Part shown: in pieces, positions 35,515 to 46,781 of the stretch
How positions within the stretch are numbered: the stretch's first letter is position 1
Layout: every line of letters starts with the position of its first letter
From: Nematostella vectensis
Lineage: Eukaryota > Cnidaria > Anthozoa > Actiniaria > Edwardsiidae
NCBI RefSeq assembly: GCF_932526225.1
Contig: NC_064035.1
Span: 1,735,501 to 1,799,500, forward strand
Direction: 5' to 3'
Length of the DNA stretch: 64,000 nucleotides
Translations under genes and position numbers: made by a program
Notes under the pieces: generated by a model
Database searches by the model: none
What the model was told of the DNA's origin: nothing
The model's input: only the letters and a program-made list of their open reading frames with translations

Positions 35515-37072
35515 CGGGCCTGTAGCCTGAAGACTAGATGACATCTTCCCAGGTACGGGCCTGTAGCCTGAAGACTAGATGACATCTTCCCAGGTACGGG
35601 CCTGTAGCCTGAAGACGAGATGACATCTTCCCAGGTACGGGCCTGTAGCCTGAAGACGAGATGACATCTTCCCAGGTACGGGCCTGTAGCCTGAAGACTA
35701 GATGACATCTTCCCAGGTACGGGCCTGTAGCCTGAAGACTAGATGACATCTTCCCAGGTACGGGCCTGTAGCCTGAAGACTAGATGACATCTTCCTAGGT
35801 ACGGGCCTGTAGCCTGCAGACTAGATGACATCTTCCTAGGTACGGGCCTGTAGCCTGAAGACTAGATGACATCTTCCCAGGTACGGGCCTGTAGCCTGAA
35901 GACTAGATGACATCTTCCCAGGTACGGGCCTGTAGCCTGAAGACTAGATGACATCTTCCCAGGTACGGGCCTGTAGCCTGAAGACTAGATGACATCTTCC
36001 CAGGTACGGGCCTGTAGCCTGAAGACGAGATGACATCTTCCCAGGTACGGGCCTGTAGCCTGAAGACTAGATGACATCTTCCCAGGTACGGGCCTGTAGC
36101 CTGAAGACGAGATGACATCTTCCCAGGTACGGGCCTGTAGCCTGAAGACTAGATGACATCTTCCTAGGTACGGGCCTGTAGCCTGCAGACTAGATGACAT
36201 CTTCCTAGGTACGGGCCTGTAGCCTGAAGACTAGATGACATCTTCCCAGGTACGGGCCTGTAGCCTGAAGACTAGATGACATCTTCCTAGGTACGGGCCT
36301 GTAGCCTGAAGACTATATGACATCTTCCCAGGTACGGGCCTGTAGCCTGCAGACTAGATGACATCTTCCTAGGTACGGGCCTGTAGCCTGAAGACTAGAT
36401 GACATCTTCCCAGGTACGGGCCTGTAGCCTGAAGACGAGATGACATCTTCCCAGGTACGGGCCTGTAGCCTGAAGACTAGATGACATCTTCCCAGGTACG
36501 GGCCTGTAGCCTGAAGACTAGATGACATCTTCCTAGGTACGGGCCTGTAGCCTGAAGACTAGATGACATCTTCCCAGGTACGGGCCTGTAGCCTGAAGAC
36601 TAGATGACATCTTCCTAGGTACGGGCCTGTAGCCTGAAGACGAGATGACATCTTCCCAGGTACTGGCCTGTAGCCTGAAGACTAGATGACATCTTCCCAG
36701 GTACGGGCCTGTAGCCTGAAGACGAGATGACATCTTCCTAGGTACGGGCCTGTAGCCTGAAGACTAGATGACATCTTCCCAGGTACGGGCCTGTAGCCTG
36801 AAGACGAGATGACATCTTCCCAGGTACGGGCCTGTAGCCTGAAGACTAGATGACATCTTCCCAGGTACGGGCCTGTAGCCTGAAGACGAGATGACATCTT
36901 CCCAGGTACGGGCCTGTAGCCTGAAGACTAGATGACATCTTCCCAGGTACGGGCCTGTAGCCTGAAGACGAGATGACATCTTCCCAGGTACGGGCCTGTA
37001 GCCTGAAGACTAGATGACATCTTCCCAGGTACGGGCCTGTAGCCTGAAGACGAGATGACATCTTCCCAGCCA
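35515..37072. repeat. 41-bp minisatellite, about 38 copies, between ABCG and PSME3
   Basis: Unit of exactly 41 bp (core CCCAGGTACGGGCCTGTAGC). A rare CTGCAG variant at 35814 recurs at 36183 (369 bp, 9 units) and 36347 (164 bp, 4 units), showing block duplication. Short minus-strand open frames repeated along it are artefacts of the period. Confidence 0.95.
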
Positions 37073-37612
37073 GCACAAAAAGGGGGGCTGCGGACCAGAT
37101 CCGTTTTTTGCCCTTGAATTACCGACTCTTGCCAATTCCTCATTTGCTCGCTTGTCAATGTTGCTCTTATCTGCACCACTTAAGGTTATTGTAGTATTAT
37201 GACATCAGTTGTGTTAGAGAGGCAATTTGGCAAATCATTTAAAATAAGGAGGAACAATAGGGGACCTTTAAGTCCCGTCAGAAAAGAAGTGTGCTCGATG
37301 GTGGTGACTACTCGAAGAACCGCGATGAAAATGAACCGCGTAAAAATCACAATAATATTCGTACTTGTCTTTAATACTAATGTAGTCTTGGTGAAGTTTC
37401 AAACCATTTGGGCTAGTGATTCTCGATATCGTTGTCGTGGGTTACCTGTGGTGGAGCCGCTTGCCAACTTCAGCGTAGGCTCATCTATGTCAGCGGCTGC
37501 CCTCGTGGTTTTTTAGCGGCATTCATTTTAGAATTTTTCAACATCGAATAAGTTAAGTCCTAAGACGAAAATTGAGTATAATTTTAATCTTTTCACAGAA
37601 CATATTTGAATC
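37073..37612. other. PSME3 upstream region
   Basis: TTTCACAG at 37591-37598 resembles a 3' splice site just upstream of the start codon, so a 5' non-coding exon may lie further upstream. The open frame at 37199-37516 has no recognisable motif. Confidence 0.4.
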
Positions 37613-40600
37613 ATGCCTTCGGATAAGGTAAGTGCTCTATTTATCTCCAATCTCGACGCTAGAGGCTTTCAAAGTCTGTTCGTCATTTGATCATGCAAGC
37701 ACGTTTAGTATGATACTTAATCTGCTGTTCTTTTCTTTCTATTTCTTGTAAGCTTATGTTACGTTGCTTTACCCTGTACTGTTATTGTGTTTCCCATTTT
37801 GGAGGGCTCACCTTGTACTTTCTATCTCGGTCTAGTTAGTAAAGTTTCACAAGGAGTTTAGTCAAGAGGTAAGCCGGCATGTTTCCATTTCTCCGATTCA
37901 AAGCATATTTACTAACTAGTTCTTGTTAAACTTAGGCAGAGGAAGTAGTCACCAAGTTCTTCCCGGAGCGAGTGACGGAACTCGATAACCTGCTCAAGGT
38001 ACGTATTGAGATATCCTTGATACCTTGGATTTTGTGTTCATTTCCACGTGCAACTTGCGATTAAACAGGAAGTTGAGTTGATAACCCAAGTAGTAGGAAT
38101 AGGTGAGGAGGCTTCCATGTAATTGCTGTCATTAAAATTTTATTGTATTTGCCCTCTCTAAAAAAAACACGCAAAAAACTGTAAGGACAGTGTTAGTACT
38201 GTACATACAGTAGGCGATGGAGAAACAGACCAGCACTCCCCCCCACCCCACCCCCCACCTTGTCAGACCTAGGGTATGAAAATAGATCATTCACTGTAAA
38301 AGAAAGGAAGGGAAAAAAGTTCATGTCACTTGCTAGCTATGTATTGAGCATATCCCCCTGTTTATGAAGTCCCTTCAGTCATAAAACTCTGATTTTGTCT
38401 TTTATATTTCAGTCTGGGATGTTTGCACTTAACAAGATCCCTAAAGTCCAAGCAGATTCTATTATCCCAATTTCACATCCTAATAGTGACCACAGCAATG
38501 ACATAGTAAGTTTACTCCTGATAGTGACCACAGCAATGACATAGTAAGTTTACTCCTAATAGTGACCACAGCAATGACATAGTAAGTTTACTCCTGATAG
38601 TGACCACAGCAATGACATAGTAAGTTTACTCCTAATAGTGACCACAGCAATGACATAGTAAGTTTACTCCTGATAGTGACCACAGCAATGACATAGTAAG
38701 TTTACTCCTGATAGTGACCACAGCAATGGCATAGTAAGTTTACTCCTGATAGTGACCACATCAATGACATAGTAAGTTTACTCCTGATAGTGACCACATC
38801 AATGACATAGTAAGTTTACTCCTAATAGTGACCACAGCAATGACATAGTAAGTTTACTCCTGATAGTGACCACATCAATGACATAGTAAGTTTACTCCTG
38901 ATAGTGACCACAGCAATGGCATAGTAAGTTTACTCCTAATAGTGACCACAGCAATGACATAGTAAGTTTACTCCTGATAGTGACCACAGCAATGACGTAG
39001 TAAGTTTACTCCTGATAGTGACCACAGCAATGGCATAGTAAGTTTACTCCTAATAGTGACCACAGCAATGGCATAGTAAATTAATGGTAGAAAATGTTAA
39101 TTCTTTAATGGTTGCCTACTGGAAAGGCAGCTTTTGTGAAACATTACAACATTTTCGCTTCATATGTGATTTCAGCATGTATTGGAAATGATGTTTATCA
39201 GATGTTGACATCTGATAAAGCATGTAGCCAAAAATCATTGTGGTCGCTTACAAGAGCTTAAAAATAAAAAAAAATCTCAGTTGGTGGTTTGAAATTGTGG
39301 TCGTTAACTGAGCTGGTCACACCGATAAGTTAGTCGCTTACGAGAGCTTAGAATTACAGAGTTTGTGTGACAATTGAAGCTGGTAGCAAACAAGAGTGGT
39401 CACTCAGAGAGCTTCGACTGTATTTAGTTTCCACACTGCCACAGTCCAAAAATACCATCACATATATTATTTATATTTTTCGATTATTGGGTTTCCTGTG
39501 GTTTTTCAAAGAGCCTTTCCTAAACTTTGATTTTATGGGACTTTTGACATAAAGAAAACCCTCAATGAGTTTTTACTCAGCTTAAAAAGCTTTGGTTGCA
39601 ATTACTTTAGGGTCGACCCTTTTTTAGCAAATTTGACCATCAATAAGTCATGCATGTGCTTGTTACAGTTGCCAAGGCAACAACAATTTGGAAGGCAAAA
39701 GGGCTTATGTGAAATCATTCTATAAAGTACAGCTTGCTGAATTTTAGATGTAATTTTGCATTAATTGTACATTCTACTAGCTTTTAAAGAAATCTTTTTT
39801 ACAGCCACAGAATAAGAAGCGAAAGTTGTCAAATTCTGAACAGATAGAAAAGATGGCTGAGCTTGGTAAGATGATTACTTGGATACTTGGATTTTATTTC
39901 TCCACGTTTTTCTACCTGCATAATAGGCTAATCCTGTGCTTTCATTTGTTTTAAGTTGCTGTTGACCTTGTTCCTTGCAATAAGGTAAGATCTCAAATAC
40001 CAGATTCATCTATTTTACAAGCAATTATTAGTAATATACCAAAGATTTTTGATGACAGGGAAGTATGACTAAAATAAAGGTGATCTTACAATGTTTTAAA
40101 TTGTAATGAATCCAGGTTCCAAAAGTAATTGTGTTAATTCAATACTGGATTCAATACTTGTTATTAATAGGTGCTGTTTAAACACACAAAGAAAAACTAA
40201 GTTACAAGTTAGAGTTGTAAATGTGCTGTAAGATGTTTTTGTTAATTCCAGTTTGTCCAAGACATTATTGAATTACTCAAGCCCAAAATCCAAACTTTGA
40301 TGGAGAAGTGTAACTTGGTAGGTGCATTTAACAATAAGATTTAATTTTGAAATAAGCCTCCCCTCATTTAGATGGCATCCATCATGTTACACATGGCAGC
40401 TGTCATGTTACTCATGGCAACTGTCATGTTACTCATGGCAACTGTCATGTTACTCATGGCAGCTGTCATGTTACTCATGGCAACTGTCATGTTACTCATG
40501 GCAACTGTCATGTTACTCATGGCAACTGTCATGTTACTCATGGCAGCTGTCATGTTACTCATGGCAGCTGTCATGTTACTCATGGCAGCTGTCATGTTAC

Positions 40601-42607
40601 TCATGGCAACTGTCATGTTACTCATGGCAGCTGTCATGTTACTCATGGCAGCTGTCATGTTACTCATGGCAACTGTCATGTTACTCATGGCAACTGTCAT
40701 GTTACTCATGGCCACTGTCATGTTACTCATGGCAACTGTCATGTTACTCGGGCCAAACCATCCTTTGGGAGAAAATATGCTTTGCCAGAATCTCTTTTGT
40801 ATGTACCAACTAATCAAATAATAATTCCTTCAATAACCTATACATATCAAATCCTTTTAATCTCAGGTGAAAATGTGGATTCAACTTCTGATACCAAGGA
40901 TTGAAGATGGAAACAACTTTGGTGTCTCTATACAGGTGATCATTACTTATATTCAGTACAACTGCTATCATCATCATCATCATCTAAATTTATGTGTTTA
41001 CTTTATCATTCTTTATAAATTTGCTGAATTTGAAATAACAGGAGGAGGCTTTAAGTGAAGTACAACTGCTATCATCATCATCATCTAAATTTATGTGTTT
41101 ACTTTATCTTTCTTTATCAATTTGCTTCATTTGAAATAACAGGAGGAGGCTTTAAGTGAAGTACAACTGCTATCATCATCATCATCTAAATTTATGTGTT
41201 TACTTTATCTTTCTTTATCAATTTGCTTCATTTGGAATAACAGGAGGAGGCTTTAAGTGAAGTACAACTGCTATCATCATCATCATCTAAATTTATGTGT
41301 TTACTTTATCTTTCTTTATAAATTTGCTTCATTTGAAATAACAGGAGGAGGCTTTAAGTGAAGTACAACTGCTATCATCATCATCATCTAAATTTATGTG
41401 TTTACTTTATCTTTCTTTATAAATTTGCTTCATTTGGAATAACAGGAGGAGGCTTTAAGTGAAGTTCAGAGAATCGAGGGAGAAGCAGCAACATTTCTGG
41501 ATCAAATTGCAAGGTATCGATGTCTTAGCCGGACTTTATTAAAAAAAAGCATAATTTGTAAGCATTATATGTATCTTTTTTGAAATCAGGATATAAATCT
41601 TCAAAGATGTTAACCTTTTTGTGTTTCTGTCTTGTGTTTCTGTCTGTGTGCCTTTCTGTGAGCCTGTGAGTCTATTCTAAGTATCTCCGGTTTACTTGTT
41701 TACTTTTTTATCCTTTAGATACTATGTGACACGAGGGAAAGTTGTATCCAAAATTGTGAAATATCCACAACTTGTAAGTCCATGTGCTGTATTTGCTCGT
41801 CTCTCTGTTATCTGGTACTGTAGGAAGCACCCCAACACTGATCTTCTCTCATTACAGCAAGATTATCGGCAAGCTGTATTTGAGTTGGACGAGAAGGAGT
41901 TCATCAGCCTCAGACTTTGCTGCTGTGAACTGAGAAATCATTATGTAAGCAACGCTTTATTAGTCTTTTGTATTGTTTTTGTCAAAACTATAAACTCGAC
42001 ATAACGACAGTAAAATATCACCATGGCCATATCTCCACATTGGATAAGTCCACCCTAAACCTCCAAATAGCTTGTGGTGTCCCCCCCACCCCACCCCTAT
42101 GAGTCTTGGGTGAACAGACGACAGCCACATTAGCCACTGCTTTTCACATTTGTGACCCTCCATGGGGAAATGTACACTATGGTTTTCCGTGCGAAGGCCC
42201 AAAATACGCGCCTAACGCACGGGATTTGTTTCCGTGCCCAAGGAATTTCTTTTCGTGCTCAGGGAATTTCTTTCCGTGCCCACGGAATTTCTTTCGCAAT
42301 TTCACTATTGCGCAAAGCCATAGTGTAAGTTTTCCATGGAGGGTCACATTTAGTTAGGAAAATTACTTCAACAAAACATTGTACATTTGATTTATATGCA
42401 TTATCTTTTGTCCGAGCCATATGTTTTGTTTTAAAGCTTTGAGTTTTATAGAGTTGGATAGAGGTTGTTATTTAGCTGAGAAGCTTTGGCTTTTTCTGTA
42501 ATATTATTTGTGTTGTTCATTCACAGCTTATTCTCCATGACACCATTACCAAGAACATGGAAAAGATCAAGAAACCTCGCTCTAATAACGTGGATTCTTT
42601 GTATTGA
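37613..42607 (+). CDS. PSME3: proteasome activator PA28-gamma (REG-gamma), 12 exons
   Basis: PA28-gamma is a nuclear heptameric ring that caps the 20S proteasome and stimulates ubiquitin-independent degradation. Exons: 37613-37627, 37836-37868, 37936-37998, 38413-38505, 39805-39865, 39956-39984, 40252-40317, 40867-40935, 41446-41513, 41719-41773, 41858-41944, 42527-42607; 720 nt, 239 aa, close to human PSME3 (254 aa). Visible family features: N-terminal helix (AEEVVTKFFPERVTELDNLL), a basic nuclear-localisation-like NKKRKL (about 71-76), the activation-loop region VKMWIQLLIPRIEDGNNF (121-138) followed by GVSIQEEALSEV, RYYVTRGKVVSKIVKYP, DEKEFISLRL and the C-terminal KKPRSNNVDSLY that should dock on the proteasome. 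The first coding exon is only 15 nt. Introns 4 and 8 contain arrays of the gene's own splice sites. Confidence 0.95.
38479..39081 (+). repeat. 38-bp array of the exon 4 donor (PSME3 intron 4)
   Basis: The real boundary CACAGCAATGACATA|GTAAGTT is repeated about 15 times every 38 bp. Each unit contains about 27 nt of exon 4 (TAATAGTGACCACAGCAATG) and the intron start GTAAGTTTACTCC. Almost all copies keep ATA|GTAAGT; the last has AGTAAATT. Units differ at a few sites (CAGCAATGGC, CATCAATGAC). Confidence 0.97.
40376..40752 (+). repeat. 21-bp minisatellite, 18 copies (PSME3 intron 7)
   Basis: Unit ATGGCAACTGTCATGTTACTC with A/G variants. Being a multiple of three without stops, it is open in several frames on both strands (for example 40322-40813 plus and 40368-40817 minus), none of which is a gene. 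Confidence 0.95.
40960..41465 (+). repeat. 101-bp array of decoy 3' splice sites for exon 9 (PSME3 intron 8)
   Basis: AACAG|GAGGAGGCTTTAAGTGA occurs with the C of CAG at 41039, 41140, 41241, 41342 and 41443, exactly 101 bp apart. Only the last leads into the full exon (GAAGTTCAGAGAATC); the four upstream copies join GAAGT to ACAACTGCTATCATC, a sequence found near the intron 5' end. Each copy has the complete pyrimidine tract. Confidence 0.97.
42151..42348. mobile_element. MITE-like inverted-repeat element (PSME3 intron 11)
   Basis: TGTGACCCTCCATGG at 42151-42165 is a perfect inverse of 42334-42348, and similarity continues inward (ACACTATGG). The centre has three tandem blocks of about 22 bp around GGAATTTCTTTCCGTGCCC. 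No coding capacity. Confidence 0.75.
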
Positions 42608-42982
42608 GCCCTCTACTTCACCTCAGACAATTGACAGGGTTTTACTCATATGTAAGATTATGTACAAAGGCAAATCACTGCATGGGTTGGGGGGCGCACA
42701 AGCCCCACACATCACTATGGGCTGATCTAAGAGCAAGAGAAAAAAAGGCCAGTAGTAGCTATCTATTTATTGGAAGAATAGTTAGGCTTAATTGATTTTT
42801 GTATCAATATTTGATTTTTAATGTTCAATATCAGTGGGCTTGTCGAAAGAGGCCTTGACTAGAGGTTATTATTTGTAGGCCTGGATCGTACACTTATTCC
42901 AAAATACGTTTTTAGAGCAAAACGCGAATGAAAAATGGCGCAGTTCTAAGACCAATCGCTTTGTATTCTTACTATTTGTAAG

Positions 42983-42988
42983 AATAAA
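42983..42988 (+). terminator. possible poly(A) signal of PSME3
   Basis: AATAAA about 376 nt after the PSME3 stop; a second hexamer follows at about 42996. Confidence 0.35.
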
Positions 42989-43257
42989 GATGATAAATAA
43001 ACCTATCGCCTGATTTATCTTTTTTTCTGCATTTAGTAAAAATATGACCCGTATTTTCATATATTTTTTTTATAGCCGAACTGCCATTTGCGCTGCCAAC
43101 GTACTTTGAAACAGGTGTATATCCAACTTTGGCTGTGGATCTGACGTTAAGGGCGCGTTTTTTCCTATCATTCTGAAATGCGAATGGTTGATGTCAAAAA
43201 CAGTCACACAACACTGACGAGTCACGGAACACTTGTTTTTAATATCTATAGCGTTGA

Positions 43258-43455
43258 GGTACGGTAAAACGAGCAGCAAATTCGTACAACTTTTGTGGCA
43301 GCACTGCTGCAAAAAAAAGTTCGTAAGTGACGTTGCTTGTATTACTACCGGCGCGCCAACTTTTGTCGCAGCAATTTTTTTGTTGCAAGTTAAAAAAGTT
43401 TGCGGCAAATGCTGCCACAAAAGCTGTACGATTTTGCTGCTCGTATTGCGGTACC
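43258..43455. mobile_element. MITE-like element with about 65-bp inverted arms
   Basis: GGTACGGTAAAACGAGCAGC at the left end matches the complement of the right end (GGTACCGCAATACGAGCAGC), and matching continues through CTTTTGTGGCAGCA. The two arms encode the same peptide-like string on opposite strands, which explains paired spurious open frames. Confidence 0.75.
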
Positions 43456-44272
43456 TTTACGAGCTAGGCGCGAGGATGAAGCACAGCTGCGTCACGCAAG
43501 ACAGGCGTTACGCAAATGGTCTAAGCTTGTCTGTACATCATCCATTCACAATGCTTTTTCGTTAAAGTTTGATTAGTATTGTTTGTGAGTTCTGGTTTCC
43601 CTGTGCCCAACAAACAATAGAAAAAAACGGAAGGGGAGCTGGGATATCGGGCCGAGCCATCACCTGTTTCTTCTTAGGATACTGTATACTATGTTCTTTT
43701 CTTTGTCAGTTATATTTCCTTTTTTTTTTTAGATTTTCTCGCTGGACATTATATAAACTAATGTATTAATCTCAACAAGTATTTTAGAAATAAAGCAGAA
43801 TTATCTATTAATCGCTCATTTCATTTAACGAATTATTGTTGTCGCCCCTTGAGGGCACCATGTTCAATCATCTCCCCTAACACCCAGCATCGAATTCTCA
43901 CATTAGTTTGTTTAGTTATTCTAATATAAAAATAGCCTGCGTAGCGGATTGAAGGGTAGGGCCAAACATAACAACGGTTTTGATTATGCGATAATCCTAT
44001 GAGTTTTATGAGTTTTCCTCGTTATCTTGGCAAATGTGGGTTTAATTGGCTTGCCTCCTCGGTCAATTGGGAGCGTGCAGAGGCGGTACTCCAGATGAAA
44101 ATTGACGGAAGTGCTTTTGACCGTGGACTAAGGTTCATTTGGCATAATTGACCATCCACCCGTTACTATTGGCCGAGCGCTTGAAGATGAGGCGTTAAAG
44201 TGCTCATCTATATTCCTCTGAGGTTTTCCTTTAAATTTTGTGCGAAGCATCCATGTGACATTTCAGATCATA

Positions 44273-46084
44273 ATGAATGTGACTAAAACACAAAAGACAG
44301 AGCTCTCGCTTAACGTCCATTCTAATATCCAAGTTGACGTTTCTGGAATACTGACGATAATTCTGGAGGCGATGACTTTCCTCTGTAATATCTTGCCGGC
44401 TTGCGCTGTTTTCCAGCCAAACTTTTCTCGCGAGCGCACCATCACAGATTGCTTCATCGGTGCACTCGCTTTGAACGATCTTGTGTCGGTCGCTGTTCCA
44501 CTATCCGTAGGGATTCCCACGCTCTGGAGGAAGAAATGGGTCGGTTCTCGACTTAGCTGCGAGTTGTACCAAGCAAGCACCGTGTGGTTTCAGTTGAACG
44601 CGATGATGTTAGTGACGGCGATGTCATGTGATCGCTTTTTCAGCCTCAAACCGTTGGCTTATCAAAGAGATGATAAAAAGAAGCGTTCCCGGTTGTTTAT
44701 TCTTATCTGTAGTATAAGTGGCGGGGCTCTCCTGATCTCATTGCTTCCCATCTTGGGCTTGGGAAACACCGGAGTTCGTAAGTCCGGGTTATTAACTTAT
44801 TGCCCCTGCATACTCATCATCAAGCCGACCAGCACGAAAGAGAATATTTTCCCTGTAGTTCTTCTACTCCTGGGCTACTCTACTTTTATCAGCGTATCTT
44901 TTTGTAACTTTACCGTGTTAAGACTGCTTTCGAGTTTCAAGACGAGGTGGAAGCGACGGGAGCTTATTGCTGGTCGAGCAAGACAAGACCGCCGTGATGT
45001 GGCCGCTTGCGCTAAACTTGTCGGCGTGCTGGCCCTTCTATTTTACTTGACGTGGACTCCCGCGATGGTGAGTGTTAAATAATTACAAAAGGAGATCTCA
45101 ATAAGGGAATATGTTTATAACAAGGGATGATATATTTGATTAAATATCGTTGAAGATAAACGGTTCCGGGTGCGAGACTAAGTGTTGTTCTCGTATCCTT
45201 TTTTACCAATCAGCCGCCATTTACATGGAATTATGCTTCCTTTATTTTTTTCAGTTCCCTGCAGTCCTGAGATAAGGTTATTAGCATTGAAAGTTTGAGG
45301 GACATTGGTTGGGACAGAGGGTTCGTAGGAATCGCACAATTCTATTAAACATGGAAATAAAAAAGTTTGAATTCAGATATTTAAATATAGATCATGAGGG
45401 TTTAGTGTTGGTTGCGGTGCTTTTTATATGCTCACAATATACATAACTTCCCCACTTTAGTTTTTTTTCTCAGCTTGAATAAACGAATGTTATATTTTTG
45501 CCTCAGAAAAAAAAGACAACAAAATAACAGATAACATAACAAGCCTTTGGGGGCAAATTTTGAATTTCTTGCCCTTGATTGTTTTCTTGAGTTTAATTTC
45601 ATATTTTCATTCCATTGAACTTCCCTGGAGATTGCCCTGATATATTTCGAACCCTCGATAATTCGAACCCTTGGTAACTTTGGTCCTCAATGGGCTCACG
45701 TATTCAAAATCTACAGATCTGATGAAGCTTGTTGTTCACGTGGCTTGGTTGACTATCATATCGCGGCTTATCCCATCCCCGCGCTCTCTTTCGCTTTTCC
45801 ATCTCCAGTACTAGATCGTGCAACTCAACTGACTCGATAATCAGCTGCTCATGCAGACGTCTTTTGATTCCCAGGTTCTATTAACACTGAATCAAACAAG
45901 AAGAGAAGTGAACGAGATCACGGCCGTGTATGCATTCACCAGCCTGACCATCAACTCACTGGCGCACCCTCTCGTCTACGGCATATTTAGCGCCCAGTTT
46001 AGACAGCGCTATCAGCAGCTTGTATCCCCACTTCTCAGGTTACAGCAGCGATGTTGGTTTTCCGCCAAAAGAGCCGGTCAGTGA
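44273..46084 (+). CDS. rhodopsin-class GPCR, prostanoid-receptor-like, two exons
   Basis: Exon 1 is 44273-45067 (265 codons, ends before GTGAGT) and exon 2 is 45875-46084 (after CCCAG), 334 aa in total. Exon 1 carries TM1 to TM6 with ALALNDLVSV (TM2 aspartate), SCELYQ (TM3 cysteine), SCDRFFSL (DRF instead of DRY) and FYLTWTPAM (TM6). Exon 2 carries TM7 with NSLAHPLVYGIF, where HP replaces the usual NP or DP, and a short tail. LPILGLGNTG before the second-loop cysteines recalls the prostanoid-receptor pattern LPxxGLG. The ligand is not predictable. The first in-frame ATG is used; TTTCAG just upstream could be an acceptor from a non-coding exon. Confidence 0.75.
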
Positions 46085-46139
46085 CATGACCGTCTTTATA
46101 GACTGTATGTACTCTTTTGTCCGTTTGCCCGCGCTTAAC

Positions 46140-46210
46140 CGTCGGTGCTCTTGTTCGTGACTGTTGATGTTGTTGTTGGTGACTATTGGTGTTGTTGCTG
46201 GTGACTTTGG

Positions 46211-46244
<34 letters not shown>

Positions 46245-46258
46245 GCTGGTGACTGTTG

Positions 46259-46290
<32 letters not shown>

Positions 46291-46344
46291 GGTGGTGGTG
46301 GTGGTGGTGACTGTTGATGTTGTTGCTGGTGACTGTTGTTGTTG

Positions 46345-46376
<32 letters not shown>

Positions 46377-46500
46377 GGTGCTGGTGACTGTTGATGTTGT
46401 TGTTGTTGACCTCTTCCTCTCGGTCTTGCAGGTTTCTCGTACTGTTTAGCTGTTTATGTTGTTGTTGTTGTTGACCTTTTTCTCTCGATCTTGTAGGTTC
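46140..46500. repeat. GTT/GGT trinucleotide-rich tract downstream of the GPCR
   Basis: Runs of GTT and GGT interspersed with GTGACTGTTGATGTTG. The minus strand is open as poly-Gln/His/Thr/Asn (46183-46584), an artefact of triplet composition. Confidence 0.9.
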
Positions 46501-46775
46501 CTCTTGTTGTTCAGCTTCAGGCGCCAGTGCGAGGATGAAGAAAGCGAGACTTCGACTACGAGCGCGCATGCGTGAAACAGCCATCTAATCCTACCGCTGC
46601 CCAAAGACCTCCTTATGTCAGAAGCAGTGGAAACTGAGACTTACCAATTGTTGTTATTTGTTTTGAGTGTTCTCCTTTAGGGGAGCTTTGAGATGCCGTG
46701 AATATTAACGCCGACCTCTGGTCGTAGCGTCACGTTGACCACCCTTAGTAGCCTTCGCTGCTGAAGGTTGCTTTG

Positions 46776-46781
46776 AATAAA
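46776..46781 (+). terminator. probable poly(A) signal of the GPCR at 44273
   Basis: AATAAA followed by an A run about 690 nt after the stop codon. Confidence 0.4.

Larger units (their letters stand above)
42608..44272. other. PSME3-GPCR intergenic region
   Basis: Apart from the inverted-repeat element at 43258-43455 and the poly(A) signal, no organised feature is recognised. Short open frames at 43070-43565 are the two arms of that element read on opposite strands. Confidence 0.45.

Noticed and set aside
40322-40821. Overlapping 149-163 residue open frames on both strands
   Set aside because: They come from an 18-copy 21-bp intronic repeat, open in several frames on both strands.
43070-43565. 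Two related small proteins on opposite strands
   Set aside because: They are the two arms of the inverted-repeat element at 43258-43455.
46183-46584. Poly-glutamine/histidine protein on the minus strand
   Set aside because: Composition follows GTT/GGT triplet runs in the GPCR 3' flank; no conserved segment.
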